From contig JAWNGF010000014.1 in NCBI GenBank assembly GCA_037039685.1, forward strand, positions 1,178,001 through 1,242,000: a stretch of 64,000 bases of DNA, in the 5' to 3' direction. Positions 1-12,552 of the stretch are shown here, in pieces (position 1 is the stretch's first letter; every line of letters begins with the position of its first letter). Source of the DNA: Ceratobasidium sp. AG-K. Lineage: Eukaryota > Basidiomycota > Agaricomycetes > Cantharellales > Ceratobasidiaceae. The notes beneath the pieces are model-generated. The model was given only the letters and a program-made list of their open reading frames with translations, did no database searches and was not told the DNA's origin. Position numbers and translations under genes: made by a program.

Positions 1-3000
1 ATATCTCACACGCTTCAAAGATGCTACGACAACAAATCCGGCTGTATGCGATCTAGTTCAGCAGGCTACCGGCTGGTTCGATGAATGGACTCGCGCACTT
101 GGCCCCCCATCAACATTCCAAGATGAAATTACGAGCTACGATGAGGATATCCGAGCATTTCTGATTAAAAATCTCACCCGTACGAAGGATCAAGTCGCGA
201 GTATCATTGTTCGCACTCGGACTAGGATAGTGGATCCCACCAAACGAATCGTGCAAAAGGGACCAATGAGTTCGGAAGCGCTTATTGCGAATCTCCAGCG
301 GAGCTGCGAGCACGACGGACCTGGAGAAAATCGGGACAAAGGACCGCGGCACGACAACGATCATGTGTTGATCGAGCATATCCGTATCGCCCCAACTCAC
401 CAAGAGCTGATGTGCGAAGTCGAGCCGTACTTGCCACCGAACTTCCCAGGCGCCCCCCATTTTTACGATGCGGCTAGTCCGGAGAGACTTTTGGACATCC
501 AGTTCCGACTTTTGCGCGAGGAGTTAATGTGAGTGACTCGCTTATTTTGTGGATATTGTCTAAAAAGGGTTGCAAATTCAGTGCACCGATTCGCCTGGCG
601 GCGCAGCTAATTACGGCGGATATTCAGCAACCGGAAGGCACGCCAACAATATTATCAAAAATCATCAATGCTGGCGGAGGGCGCTATGCTGCGCCCGCAA
701 ATCTCCAAGAATCGGTCATATTCAGCGTATTCACCAACCTATCTTTCCAACCACTGTCACTCAACAACCGCGGTACATCAGTCGGAATAGAATTTGAAGC
801 CCCTCCGGGCAAGGCCCGGAACAAGCAAGCAACTGTCCGGGTGACCTATTGGGAGCAAGTTTCAAAGAAGCGATTAATGCAAGGAGGTCTGGTTGCACTT
901 GTTTGGAAAGACATCTCGGGCGCCCTCGATATCTACATCGGCACTGTCGCAAGCTCTCCTCGAGACCTCGTCGAGTCATGCCGGAAAAGCGAGAGCCGAG
1001 TTTCGTTGCGGGTCTCCTTTTTCGATACAGCTGCCGAGATTCGCATTGTTCGGGCGCTCCAGACTCGTGGCATACATGGAATCCAGATTCTCATCGAGGC
1101 CCCGGTATTCTTCGAGGGCATCCGTCCGTTCCTTGAAGCTCTGAAGAAGGACCCTGCGCTCCTACCATTCTCCCAGTACTTATGCCATCAGAGCGAGGAA
1201 GATATGAAGGCCATGGCGATCGCCGCCCCGAGTTACTCGTTGACGCCGCGCTTCGCTTTTGAGCTCAAAGACTTGTTTCCCCCGGAGGCTGGAGTAGAGA
1301 CGCTGGCATTGAAGTCCGACGATGAGATGTCAATTACTCATGCAAAAGAGGAATTATCACGAGCCAGCCGACTGGATCCAAGCCAAGCTGATGCAGTTGT
1401 AGATTCACTTACTCGAGAAGTGTGCTTGATTCAAGGGTAGGCATGCATTCGTGCCTTCTCTGCTCTGCCTCTGATGATGATTATCCTCCTAGGCCTCCCG
1501 GCACGGGCAAAGTAAGGCAATATTCCAACAGCTGGTCTTTGGTCGGCTACTAAATATCCGCTAGAGTTATACAGGGCTTGAGATCATTCGCGTGCTCATC
1601 AAGAACAAAGTCTCGCCCATCCTGTTGGTGGCATTCACGAATCATGCGCTTGATCACATGCTCAAAGGGGTCCTGGATGCTGACATCACCAAAAATATCA
1701 TCCGCTTGGGCTCCAGACATGCGGCCGATGAGCGGATTATTGAATTCTCGCTTGAGAACGCCGAGCAGCTGCAAGCCAAAGGAGTATCCGACAGACTGAC
1801 CAAGTTTGCGTATCGCGAGATGAAAACCAGCGAAGAGGAGATGCGTGCGCTTATGAACAAGCTCTCTCTACGCGACGTTCCTCACGATCACCTTGAAAAG
1901 CACGTTCTCTTGGATTACCCGCTTCACTATGAGGAATTATTTACGTCTCCTCCCGAATGGATCTGGTCGCTCGCACTGCAATCCGCGGAGTCCGAGAACG
2001 ATTGGACGACCGTCGGGGAGTCTAAACGCGACTTTTCCATACTCGATTTTTGGCGTACGAGTCGTGACTTGGCGTTTTTGCGCCCGCCTAAGAAAGCCTC
2101 AAAGAAGGCGGATCGGGACAAGAAGCAGGGGCCGCAGAACTCTAACCCTTTCAGCATCCTGGCGGAGCAGTCGAAGGGTTCGAATGAGCGAAATGGTAAG
2201 CAGTATGATAGGGTTCCATGCGCAGCAAGTAGACGTTCTTCTTTGTCGTAGCGGAGGAAAATTTAGCCGAGCGACATCAAGACTTCATTTCTCAATACTT
2301 GTACCAATTCGGGTTGGATGAGATCCCAACAATTTCCGAGACCAATCGGCCGGTGGAAGAGCTTTTGCAAGATTTTAATATCTGGGGCATGTCCTCATCC
2401 GAACGCGAGGCTCTATATAATACTTGGTACATGGGAGCAAGTCAAGCCATTCGCGAGTCCCAGGTTGAGGACTTTGAGAACCTTCGTCGAAAACATGCCG
2501 ATGCGTTAAAGAAGTTTCAAGAGGTTCAGGACCAGGTAATATGATACCCAACCTCAGTCGATTATAGGCGAAATACTCAATTTAATTCAAACTCCTCATT
2601 TAGAACCGCGTTGACATCTTGAAAAAGGCGCATATCGTTGGATGCACAACAACGGGTAGGTCGGTCACACTCTTGAGAATTACAATTGCTCAGCCGTTTT
2701 CTAGGCGCTGCTAAGGTCGTATCATTACTTTCGGTATGTGGAGCCCTTCAAGCGTGTACCCGGGTTTGATCAACTGTCGACATTATCTAGGGGATGGCGC
2801 CGAAAGTAATGGTGGTCGAAGAGGCGGGCCAGGTACTTGAATCGCATATACTCGCAAGCTTGGTGCCTTCGGTCGAGCAAATGATTATGATTGGAGATCC
2901 CCTTCAACTACGGCCTAATATCAATAACTACAGTACGTGCCGGGCTTCACAGATATAGAATGGGTCTAATGTTTTGGGTCGTTCCTTAGAGCTCTCGATT

Positions 3001-6000
3001 GATAACCGTACGACTGGGTCAATATATCGCTTTGACCAAAGTCTTATGGAACGACTCCATCGATCTGGGTTTCCGATGTCTCAGCTGGATGTTCAACGCC
3101 GAATGCGGCCGGCAGTTTCATCATTGATACGGTACTTTGATCGTTGATATTCCCAGGTTTTATTACTGAAGCTCGAATTGTAGAAACACGCTATACCCCA
3201 AGTTAGAAGACCATCCGCTTGTATTGAACTACCCCGATGTACGGGGAATGCACAAGAACGTGTACTTTGTAACCCATACGCATAAGGAAGTTGGCGGAGG
3301 TGAAGACGCGGTTTCAAAATACAACCAGTATGAGGTAATGCCTTTCAAGTTGGACTTTGTGAGGTCGAGATATTGATAAACCCCTTTCAGCTTGATATGA
3401 TCTACGATCTCGTGCTCCATCTTCTGAAGTATGTCATGAGTGCTTACATCGGACATTTAACCTGACGTTCTTACAGGCAAGGCTGCTATAACTCGTCAAG
3501 GAACATTGTTGTGCTCTCGGCGTACCTGGGTCAAATTCCGAAAATCCGTAAGAAGCTTCAAAATGTTGTTACAACAGTGGTGGACGAACGCGACGCCGAG
3601 CTTCTCGAGAGGCTAGGACTGGACGATGATGATGCTACGCCTGTCCAACAGGTCCAAGCCTCGAGCCGTGTCGTGATTAGGCAGGTTTTGGTCGCGCATA
3701 CATGAGCATTTGTCTGACAGCATTACTAGGACGCTGGACAATTTTCAGGGCGAGGAAGGCGAGGTTATCATTCTCAGTCTCGTGAGGAATAGTGGCTCGA
3801 AGTTCGACGGTCGCGAATCGAGTTTGCAGCATGTCCCTGGTACACGATCGCATATAGGCTTTTTGAAGGTAAGCCTCGGTCAACTAGCCATCATTGAGAG
3901 GCTAATTGATATAAATAATTTACAGTCTGACAATCGAGTTAACGTTGGGCTCTCGCGTGCAAAGCACGGCCTGTACATCTTTGGGAACGCGCCCGAACTT
4001 GCTCGCGGAAGCCGAATGTGGGCAACCGTTCTGAAGGAGCTTCATGCTAGCGAGTTGCTGGGCACTGCGTTACCGATATCGTGTCACCAACACCCCGACT
4101 ACGTAGAGTGGATTGATCAACCCGGTCGTCTTCCTCTGGTATCTCCTGATGGTAAAACTACATCTCGCCTTTTAGCGCGAAAGCTAAACACTGATACCCT
4201 CATCTCTAGGTGGATGTCTTCAACCTTGTAATGCTCCACTATCATGCGGACATCGCTGCCCTCACAAGGTATGCAGTGGATCAAGCGGATTCGATCTAGC
4301 TACTTATTGCCGCTCCACGATGTGAAGTGTCATGCAAACGATCCAAATCACATTTCGACCAAATGCTACGAACGCTGCCTCAAGCTGTGCTCGCGGCTAT
4401 CCCACCCCTGTGATAGGAAGTGTTTCGAGTGCACTCAGGGTTGCGGGGATTGCATGTTCCCCGTATCCAATATTACACTTCCCTGTGGTCATATACATCC
4501 GCAAGCGCCGTGGTAAGTATTGCAAATGTGCATATACTAATCTGCAATATATTAACCTGTTTTTGCCGCACTGCAGCCATATTGCACAATTCCCAGAAAA
4601 GATTAAATGCCTGCGTCCTGTTGTAAAGGAGCTGCCATCCTGCGAACATACCGCGAAGATGCCATGCCACCGAGATCCAAGCGCCTACGAATGTAAAGAA
4701 CAATGCGGAGCCCCCTACTCATGTTGTTCTCGATCCTGCAAGGCCAGTTGTGGAACGTGCAAAAAGCTCAATACTGGTCCGGAAGACGTTGGACGAGTTC
4801 CAAGGACCATACACCCCCCACATCCATGCGGTCGGCGGCTTTTCTGTGGACACGACTGTCGGGACAACTGCGAGGAGGGGCATGCGTGCTCGGGGGCCTG
4901 CAACGACACATGCCGACAGATTTGTCCTCATCGTGCATGCCGAGAGCCTTGCTCGGTTCCTTGCCAGCCTTGCGTCGCCAAATGCGCGTGGGTGTGCAGT
5001 CACACGAAGTGCCCTGCAACATGCGGAATGGTATGTCTTGCTCGGTCTGAAGAAATTTTCGCAAAGGGATAACATTTTAATAGGCATGCACTCGACTACC
5101 TTGCGACAAGAAATGCGAAAACACGCTGCGGTGCGGACACCCTTGTCCATCAGGTCAGTCTTTGAGAGAATCACCCTTGCTACATTTTTGACATGTGACT
5201 CATTAGTATGTGGTGAACCTTGCGACAAGCAAACATGTCGAATGTGCGCAGGAGAGGACAGTCTCAATGCCGTGGTCGATCTGATCATGCATCTGACTCT
5301 TCGGGACCTGGACGACACCGAGGAGCTGGATTCCTTGACCATCACTTTGAAATGTGGCCACACTTTTACTGTCGAGACGCTCGATGGCATCACCCATTTA
5401 GGCGATTTTTATGAGCGAGACTCGAACGGTAAATGGGTCGCAGCTATCACCCCAGAGACGCATGGGGAGAGTCGTACTCGTCCCGTCTGCCCCACCTGCC
5501 GAGGGGATATTGATGCGCTGCGATACGGCCGCGTGTGCAAGGGTTCGAATCTCGCTATCCTGCAGCATAACATATCGTCCAAACTCTCAAAGCTCTTGAT
5601 GGAGGCACAAAACACTCTCGACACTGCGCTCACGGGTTTCAACGAGTCAATTGCTGGGATGCAAGCTATTACCGAGTGCCCGCCGTACGAAGCCCCCGAT
5701 CCGGAGAAAGTACAGATTGCCAAAGACAAGCTTGATACCTTGCTTCGTAAAGAGGCCGACCTCCCCACCGCACCCAAGGCGCTCGAGCATTGGACGAGTT
5801 ACACGCACTACCCCCATCCCACGCCAAGGTTTGGAAAGGAGTTATCAAGAAGCTTTTACGCCCCTACCGCCAGGCTCGGCAAATAACCACCCATCGTGAC
5901 TCGACTGTTCAGACCTATCAAGCTTCTCTGGCTACCTTATACAAAGAGGAACTCGATTTCTTCCTGTCCCAAGAAATTCACGCGCCTCAAAATGTCGAGC

Positions 6001-7027
6001 AAACTGCGCTTCGGCTCGCACGCATGCGGATTGGGCAGCCACCACCTCGAGCCAGCTTCCGTTTCACGATCGAAGCATTTTGGGTTACCATTCGTATCCT
6101 CATTACCTGGCGGAGACTGCGAATACCGTAGGGGGAAAGATTCGCGCACGAGACAGTATAACCGCAAACTGGGTTCCCTGGTCCGATCTGGCTGAATTTT
6201 TCCTACGGCGAGCGATCGCCGACGCATATACCGCACTCAACCTTGCCGAAGATACAGAATCTTGGAACAAGGCGGCCAAGTGTCAAGCCATTGTAATGCA
6301 GGCCGAGTACGAACTTGCTGCTCACCTTTGCCGTACAGCCGGAACTTGGGTCAGGGGTCTTTGACGCCACCGAAGCAAGCAGAGCTGAAGCAGATGTGCG
6401 CAAGGGGCTTCAAGATATCGAAGAGAAGCGAGTGAAGGTCGCCCAAGAGTATACAGACCGAGGCGAAGATAACCGTGAATCCCGTTTGAGTGGATTAATA
6501 CGAACTTTTTGGGCCCAACGTCCAAGATTGTCAATAGCTGGAAGGAGCTTCAAGGATTCGTCACGTCTGGGTCCGGCCTCTCCAAGGAGGAAGGTCGAAG
6601 TATCTTGCAAGCGTTAGGCGCTGAGGGGCTGAGTAAGTAGGCGTCAAGCAATGTCGTCTGCCGAGTGTTAACTGTTCTTAAAATCGTAGGTTATTCCGGA
6701 CATTTCTATGAATGCAGGAATGGGCACCCTTATGTAATTGGCGAACGTGAGCCGTCTCGCCATAATTGTCTCGATTATGCGTCTAATGTCTTCGATAAGT
6801 GTGGTGGAGCAGTGTCCGGGGGCAGGTGCCCAGAATGTGGCACCGCGATAGGAGGTTCGAACTATCAACTGGCGGCCGGAAATCGACGCGGCGCCCGTGC
6901 ATTTGAAGGGATAATAGGCAGTTCATATATCAATTCGCCCCAAATATATTTGATCTGGGAACAATTTACTCAACCAACAAAGTGGGACATTAGGGAGTCG
7001 GGATTCGTTGCGAATTGTGTTTTGTGA
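1..7027 (+). CDS. ZNFX1-type SF1 helicase with NF-X1 and RZ zinc fingers (5' end outside window)
   Basis: Spliced gene already open at base 1. Introns I can place include 529-581, 1437-1492, 1512-1564, 2196-2251, 2536-2603 and more; one exon (1493-1511) is only 19 nt and encodes the Walker A core GPPGTGK. Helicase motifs follow in order: TNHALD (about 1640), EEAGQ (about 2820, motif II), MIGDPLQLRPN (about 2890), DNFQGEEGEV (about 3740) and NVGLSRAKHGLYIFGNA (about 3940). Cys/His-rich NF-X1 fingers cover 4210-5230. An RZ finger (GHFYECRNGHPYVIGE, then CPECG) ends the protein. In animals this architecture is ZNFX1, an RNA helicase of small-RNA and antiviral pathways; the related yeast helicase Hrr1 works with an RNA-dependent RNA polymerase. 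A silencing role here is inference. The reading frame changes near 5780, 6095, 6370 and 6500, and a 53-nt GT-AG segment at about 6749 would leave an extra C, so the 3' third is damaged or misassembled. Confidence 0.85.
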
Positions 7028-7376
7028 ACGGTGGATGTTTCCTTTGCTGGTAGCCAGCTGTAGTCTGTCGAGAATTCAAATATGATCACAATGTACGGTC
7101 GTGATTTATAAATATTTGTAATGCTGGCGGTGTTTTCGGTCGGTATGTGCTCGAACGTGAGTCGACTTATGTATTGTCCTAGCGATCAAAGGAGCACAGT
7201 GGAGAGAACCGAGGTCGACTGATTGTTGCTGCTAACGCCCGGCGCTTGTCACCTAAGGACTGCTTCTCCCGCCCCACCAATATACCATTCTAGAAACTAG
7301 ACGTCGGGCTGAGATTGTACACAAACTCGATTTTAATCTTCAGGGAAAGTTGGAGTTTTGGGCAAAAATTGCTACC
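7028..7376. other. Intergenic, no gene seen
   Basis: Short AT-rich spacer between the helicase stop and the WD40 gene. I see no ORF, RNA gene or repeat; it must hold the 3' end signals of the first gene and the promoter of the second. Confidence 0.5.
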
Positions 7377-8772
7377 ATGTCCGCCACCACCGTCCTCCAG
7401 TACGAATCACAGTCTCCGATTTACGCACTCGACTGGTGCCACACGCATGGACCTAACTCCTCCCGTGCCCGCTCAGCATTCCGAATCGCCTCGGGACATT
7501 CGTAGAAGACTACCGTAACCGTATCACCATCATCGGTCTCCCAGACGAAACCTCCCTGCTCGAAAACCCAGCCCCCACCAGCTCCGATTTCGTTGTTCTA
7601 GCCGAGGCAATGCATGGCTATCCTCCAACGCGACTTCAGTGGGAACCTGCGAGCGCCGTCGGTCAGAGCTGGCCTATCAAGACCAGTGGGGCTGAACTAC
7701 TGGCCACAACCGGGGACGCGCTTAGGGTTTGGGAGTTTTTAACAGAGAGCGATGGAGGGGTTGGGCCAGGCTCGCAGGCGAGCTATGTAGGGAGGCAAGG
7801 AAATGCCGGTTTGGGTGGAAAGCTGAGCCAAAAGATCGCTCTATCTAGTGTGAGTCATATCCATGTGCAACGACGCATACTGACTGGTGACAGAGCAAAA
7901 ATCCAAATCCAACCACCCCACCCCTTACGTCTTTTGCATGGAACACCATCTCTCCGTCGCTGATCGTCACGTCTTCGATCGACACGACCTGTACAGTCTG
8001 GGACATATCCTCCAGCACTGCCGTCACCCAGCTCATCGCTCACGATCGCGAAGTATACGACGTCGCCTGGGTCCCGCACAGCACCGACGCGTTCGTGAGC
8101 GTTGGTGCCGATGGGTCTTTACGCGCGTTTGATCTTCGATCACTCGAGCATTCGACGATTCTATACGAAACACCTACAGGGTCGGCGGTGAAGAGTGAAG
8201 AAGGAGCGCCTAGAGCACCTGTTGGGACCTCGTCGCTGCTGAGGGTAGCGTTTAACCCGCTCGACGCCAACTATCTGGCCACATTCCATATGGATAGCTC
8301 GAATGTCCAAGTACTCGACATGCGAAATCCTGGACAGCCGGTGGTGGAACTGAAGGGACATCGTGGCGCGGTGAACGCGATTGGGTGGGGTGCGGCCGAG
8401 GGTAGCATGCTCGCAACTGCAGGTGCGTTTATCCCGATCTAGTTCCTACATAATGCTAATGGTGGCAAAGGCGACGACTGTCAAGTCCTCGTCTGGGACC
8501 TAACAACGACCATGGCTGCCGCGAGCGCCAATGCTTCCCAACAACAACAACAAACCCGCAGCCAAGGGCTCGCATCCCCACGGCCACCTGATGCGAGCAC
8601 CACGCGCACCGTATACGACCCTGCGCTGGCTTGGACTGGCCCGGGTGAGATTAGCAACCTCGCATGGTCTCCCCCTATGGCCGGGTTTAGTTTGGGTGGG
8701 GGCGTGCATAGCCAACCTGGAGAGTGGGTGGTCATGGCGATGGGGAAATCGATAAAGGCGTTGAAGATCTAG
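7377..8772 (+). CDS. DCAF7/WDR68-type WD40-repeat protein
   Basis: Start ATG at 7377 (ACCATGTCC context). Exons run about 7377-7849, 7894-8422 and 8471-8772. The protein follows the DCAF7/WDR68/AN11 family from end to end: an N-terminal YALDW segment, ASG-FVEDYRN, LLATTGDALRVW, DTTCTVWD, IAHDREVYDVAW, SVGADGSLRAFDLRSLEHSTI and a C-terminal GEISNLAWSP blade. Family members are seven-bladed propellers that scaffold DYRK/HIPK kinases and CUL4-DDB1 ligases; the fungal role is inferred. A Gln/Ser-rich insert (SQQQQQ) lies in the last exon. One base is missing near 7497: the GGGACATTC there would have to read GGGGACATTC to keep the conserved FVEDY frame. As this is usually a single-copy housekeeping gene, a sequencing error in a G run is the likeliest cause. 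Confidence 0.88.
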
Positions 8773-10085
8773 AAGTGAGGAGCACATTGCAGGGTGTATT
8801 TTATGTATTTTGAAGTTGTGTCGCTGAAATTCTCCATCTTCAATTCATGGGAATCTAAATATGTCTGTTGACATGTATTCATGTGCATGTGCGCCAAATC
8901 GACGTGCAAGGAATCTCATTCTCGATTGGCGTAATTACTTTGCATTTCCTGTTTTCCGCCATCGCTTTGACGCCCAGTCGTCCGAGCGCTGCCTTACCAG
9001 CACTGATAGCATTTGCGCTCGTGACTTTTGGCTTTATAATAACTTGAGGGAGCCACTACCATCCGCGTTCGTCCGGGTTGCCCGAAACTATATCACGATG
9101 CTCTGGAGTTCTTATATATATCTCCTCACCCCGGGCCAACTTCACGGATAATACTTTATCCGCGCATGTTCCCGCTAGACGTAACTGGGAAGCCAGCGTG
9201 TGCTATTATATCCATGTTTCCAAGCATGCGCTCTTTGATAACCAAGATTGCCCGTATTCACACCATCGCCAGAGTCTTGTACCCTAGACTGTAACCACCT
9301 CGACTCTGCCGGTACGCGATCGGTACTATAACTCAAGTGTTGCATTTACACCAATATTCTAGCTCTCGTTCGGTAAAACCAATGCCGACTCTTGAGCAAA
9401 CTGAACTCGCCGAGTCTACAACACTTGCAAGTCAAGTCTAGCCAATCACCAGATGTACGTCAATCTCAGTGTTATTCAATAACTCAGTGGTCACAAACTA
9501 TCTAGCATGCTTCTTATTACTGCGATCTCGAATAGCCTGGGATAATTCCTCCAAATGGGGCATATTGTCCTGGGTGTATCGCCGGGCGCGTAACCAATTG
9601 CTCCAAACCGGCTTGTTTCTGCCAAACCCGCATCTTCCGCTTGCATGTAATCTCAGATTGAAGGCTGAGTAGAACCCAGGGTATGGGTATTTGCGGGTCC
9701 GGTGCGAACTCGAACTATTGACGGTGAGATGGGTATCGAAACGATTGCGAATTGTCTGTGGTGGTGCTCTGCCCCAGCGATACAACGAATGGGGGTATCT
9801 AAACGGGGGTGTTTATTACTATCCTGGAATTTTTTCGAGCAAGGAAGGTCAGGCAGGAGCGGTCGCTAGATGCCGAATGAATGGGTGTCTCGCCTCCTCA
9901 CGTGATCCAAGGTCCGTCCGAAGTCCCTCGTTCCAACCAAAGCTGGACGACGAAGAACGAGGAAGCTTAGCAGAAAACTCTGACTGTATCGGGCCCGGAA
10001 CACGTTTGCATTCTACCCCCAGCTTCCATCCTCTAGCTACTTAAATCCCCGGCTGGGGTGTCCTGAAGACCAGACCCCCACTACC
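8773..10085. other. Intergenic, no gene supported
   Basis: No ORF here shows family features or codon structure. The longest minus-strand frame (9498-9785) is basic and lacks any recognisable motif, so I do not call it. No tandem or inverted repeat stands out. Confidence 0.4.
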
Positions 10086-12552
10086 ATGTCCCGCAACTCA
10101 GACGGCACCTTTTCGTCCCTCGCCGCTCCATTGACAGATGTGGAAGCCCCCCGAGACGACCTGACGATCCCGCAGTTTATGCTGGACTCGGCGCACCCTC
10201 TACGCCCGACTCGTAACGGAGATAGCCCTTGGTTGATCGAGGACGAGACTGGCCGAGGTATCGGTTTCGAGGAGGTCCGGTCGCGCGTGTGGGGATTAGC
10301 CAACGCAATCAGCGGCAAATGGAAAGATATTGGTGAGTGTCTTGACCAACGTCCGCGTGGGTGTACTTATGGCCATGGTAGATGAGAACGACGTCGGTAC
10401 GTATTACAGCACATCCGCCTAAGCGCTTGCTTACCCCGCATTTCTGACGTAGTATGCATTTTCTCGCCAAACAACGTCGATTACCCGATTGCAATTTGGG
10501 CTGCCCACCGGCTTTCGCTGCGCCGTTTCGTGCGCCAATCCTGGGTATACTGAGGATGAGCTGGTGTACCAACTCGAGGTGAGTATTCATGGTTGTCTCC
10601 ACAAGCGGTCTCAATAATCGTATTGATAGGCTACCAAAGCGAAGCTGTTGATCGTTCATCCTGGAAGCCTAAAAAACGGCTCTGAGTGCCGCCAAAAAAG
10701 GTCGGACTTTCGCACACTCGGGTTATCCTGTTCATGGAGGCCAAGCCGACGACAAGCGTTGGCGGCTTCGTGAATCTCGACTCGCTTGTGCGAGGTAGGT
10801 GTCCCATAGTGCTCCATTTCTAACCGCTGACTCGAAGAAGAGGGCCTGAACTCCAAGCCCAACTTCGTGGAGAAACGCCTGGCGCCAGGAGAGAACAAAA
10901 ACCAAGATTGCGTTCTACTCGTTCTCTAGGTGGGTCCGTGATCATAACCAACGACCTCTGGTCTAATTTCACTCCAGCGGAACTACCGGAAAGCCCAAGG
11001 CTGTTGCAATACCTCACCATAGTGTCATCGCGAATGTGCTCCAAAAGGCCGCCTATAACCGTTTATCGGATCCTACGCTCACTCCAAGAAGGCTCGCTAT
11101 AGACGAGGAGATGTGGCCATGGCGGTGCTACCAATGTTTCGTAAGTGCTCGGTTTGTGAGGTGACCGTTGTCCTTATGGGGCTCTACGTGTGTAGACATC
11201 TATGGGTTAATTGTCGTTGTACGTGATTAAGACTTGGGTCGTGAAAGTACACTAACGTCGGTTGAAGTCTCACTTCAACATTTTTGCGGGTCTGCCGCTG
11301 GTCGTGATTCCCAAGTTCAACTACGTAGACATGTTGAAGAGTATAGTCAGGTATCGAATCACTCATCTTTAGTGAGTTACTTGTATCGTCCCGAGGCTTG
11401 TTCCTGAGATTTGCCATAGTTTGGTCCCTCCCCAAGTGGTCCTATTCGTCAAGGTAGGATTCCTGTCCTGAGTATGGAGTGTATACTGATTACCTTACTA
11501 GCACCCGCGACCAAGCAATACGACCTCTCCCACTGCCACTTTTGCATGGTTGGCGCAGCGCCACTGTCTGCCGAGCTAACGGCCCAGTTTATCAAGGCGG
11601 TACCTAGTTTGAGCGTTGGGCAGGGATACGGTAAGCTTACCGTGTTATTCATTGGGTACGATGCTTAATTGTTCCGCCCAGGTATGACCGAAACAGGTAT
11701 GCAAACCATCCCACTGTTGAGCTTTCTTACTCATAACATTCAGCGACGACCGTGTTAATGGCCCCTCTCGAGCACATGGGTACGGGCGGGGTTCCGGGAA
11801 GCGCTGGCCGCATCCTACCCGACACCACCGTCAAGGTTGTCAAGGGAGATGGATCTCTTGCAGGGTATGACGAGCCAGGCGAGCTGGTCGTCACTGGCCC
11901 GCAGATGGCACTGCGTTATGCCAACAACGATCAGGCGTAAGTAGATCTACCCCCCACGAGCTATATCTCACTCCGTTATAGGACCAAGGAGACGTTTGTT
12001 AACTGGCTGGGTCCATACCGGTGATGAGATAGTCATCAACAAGTCGGGAGATGTGTTCATCGTTGACCGATTGAAGGAGATCCTGAAAGTGCGCGGATTC
12101 CAAGTCGCACCTGCCGAGCTCGAGGGGTTCCTGCTTGACCATCCGCTGGTTGGGGACGTCGGGGTGGTTGGGTTCCCGGACGAGTACTCGGGCGAGGTCC
12201 CCTTGGCCTTTGTCTCTTTATCCGAGGATGCGAAGAAGAGCGGAAAGAGCGAGAGCATGATGCGTGCAGAAATAATCAAGGTGTGTTGCTAATTGTAATG
12301 GTCCGACCTGCGTTCTAACTAGGCTGCAGTTTGTGGCGGATAACAAGATCAAGTACAAGTGGCTAGAAGGAGGTGTTGTATTCGTTGATGCGGTCCCAAA
12401 GAATCCAAGTGGGAAGATCCTGGTGAGTAAATCCTGCATTGTGCGACTTATTCTGACCCGCGAGCTCGCCCCAGCGTCGGATGCTACGCGACCAGGCCAA
12501 GAGGCTGACACCAGTGCAACGGGGTGTGAAGCCTTCAAGGGGCAAGCTTTAG
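10086..12552 (+). CDS. Acyl-CoA synthetase / 4-coumarate-CoA ligase-like AMP-binding enzyme
   Basis: Start ATG at 10086; the stop TAG ends at 12552. The spliced product shows the adenylate-forming order: N-terminal PWLIEDETG, VCIFSPNNVDYPIAIWAAHR, SCANPGYTEDELVYQLE, the phosphate-binding loop YSFSSGTTGKPKAV (about 10960-11010), CMVGAAPLSAEL, the QGYGMTET motif, and the hinge and C-terminal VHTGDEIVINKSGDVFIVDRLKE with the catalytic-Lys segment PKNPSGKIL. Such enzymes make acyl- or aryl-CoA from acid, ATP and CoA. The C-terminus -GKL is a weak peroxisomal PTS1-like tail. Two exons are only 15 nt (10382-10396; 11682-11696, which encodes most of GMTET). The frame slips by one base near 10525, 10695 (an A/G run), 11095 and 12003, so the gene is either broken or poorly sequenced. 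Substrate cannot be read from sequence. Confidence 0.85.

Noticed and set aside
4719..5393. 224-codon minus-strand frame
   Set aside because: Antisense to the NF-X1 finger exons; no family features.
9498..9785. Minus-strand 95-codon basic frame in the first long spacer
   Set aside because: No motif, no splice partners, amino acid composition typical of an antisense frame.
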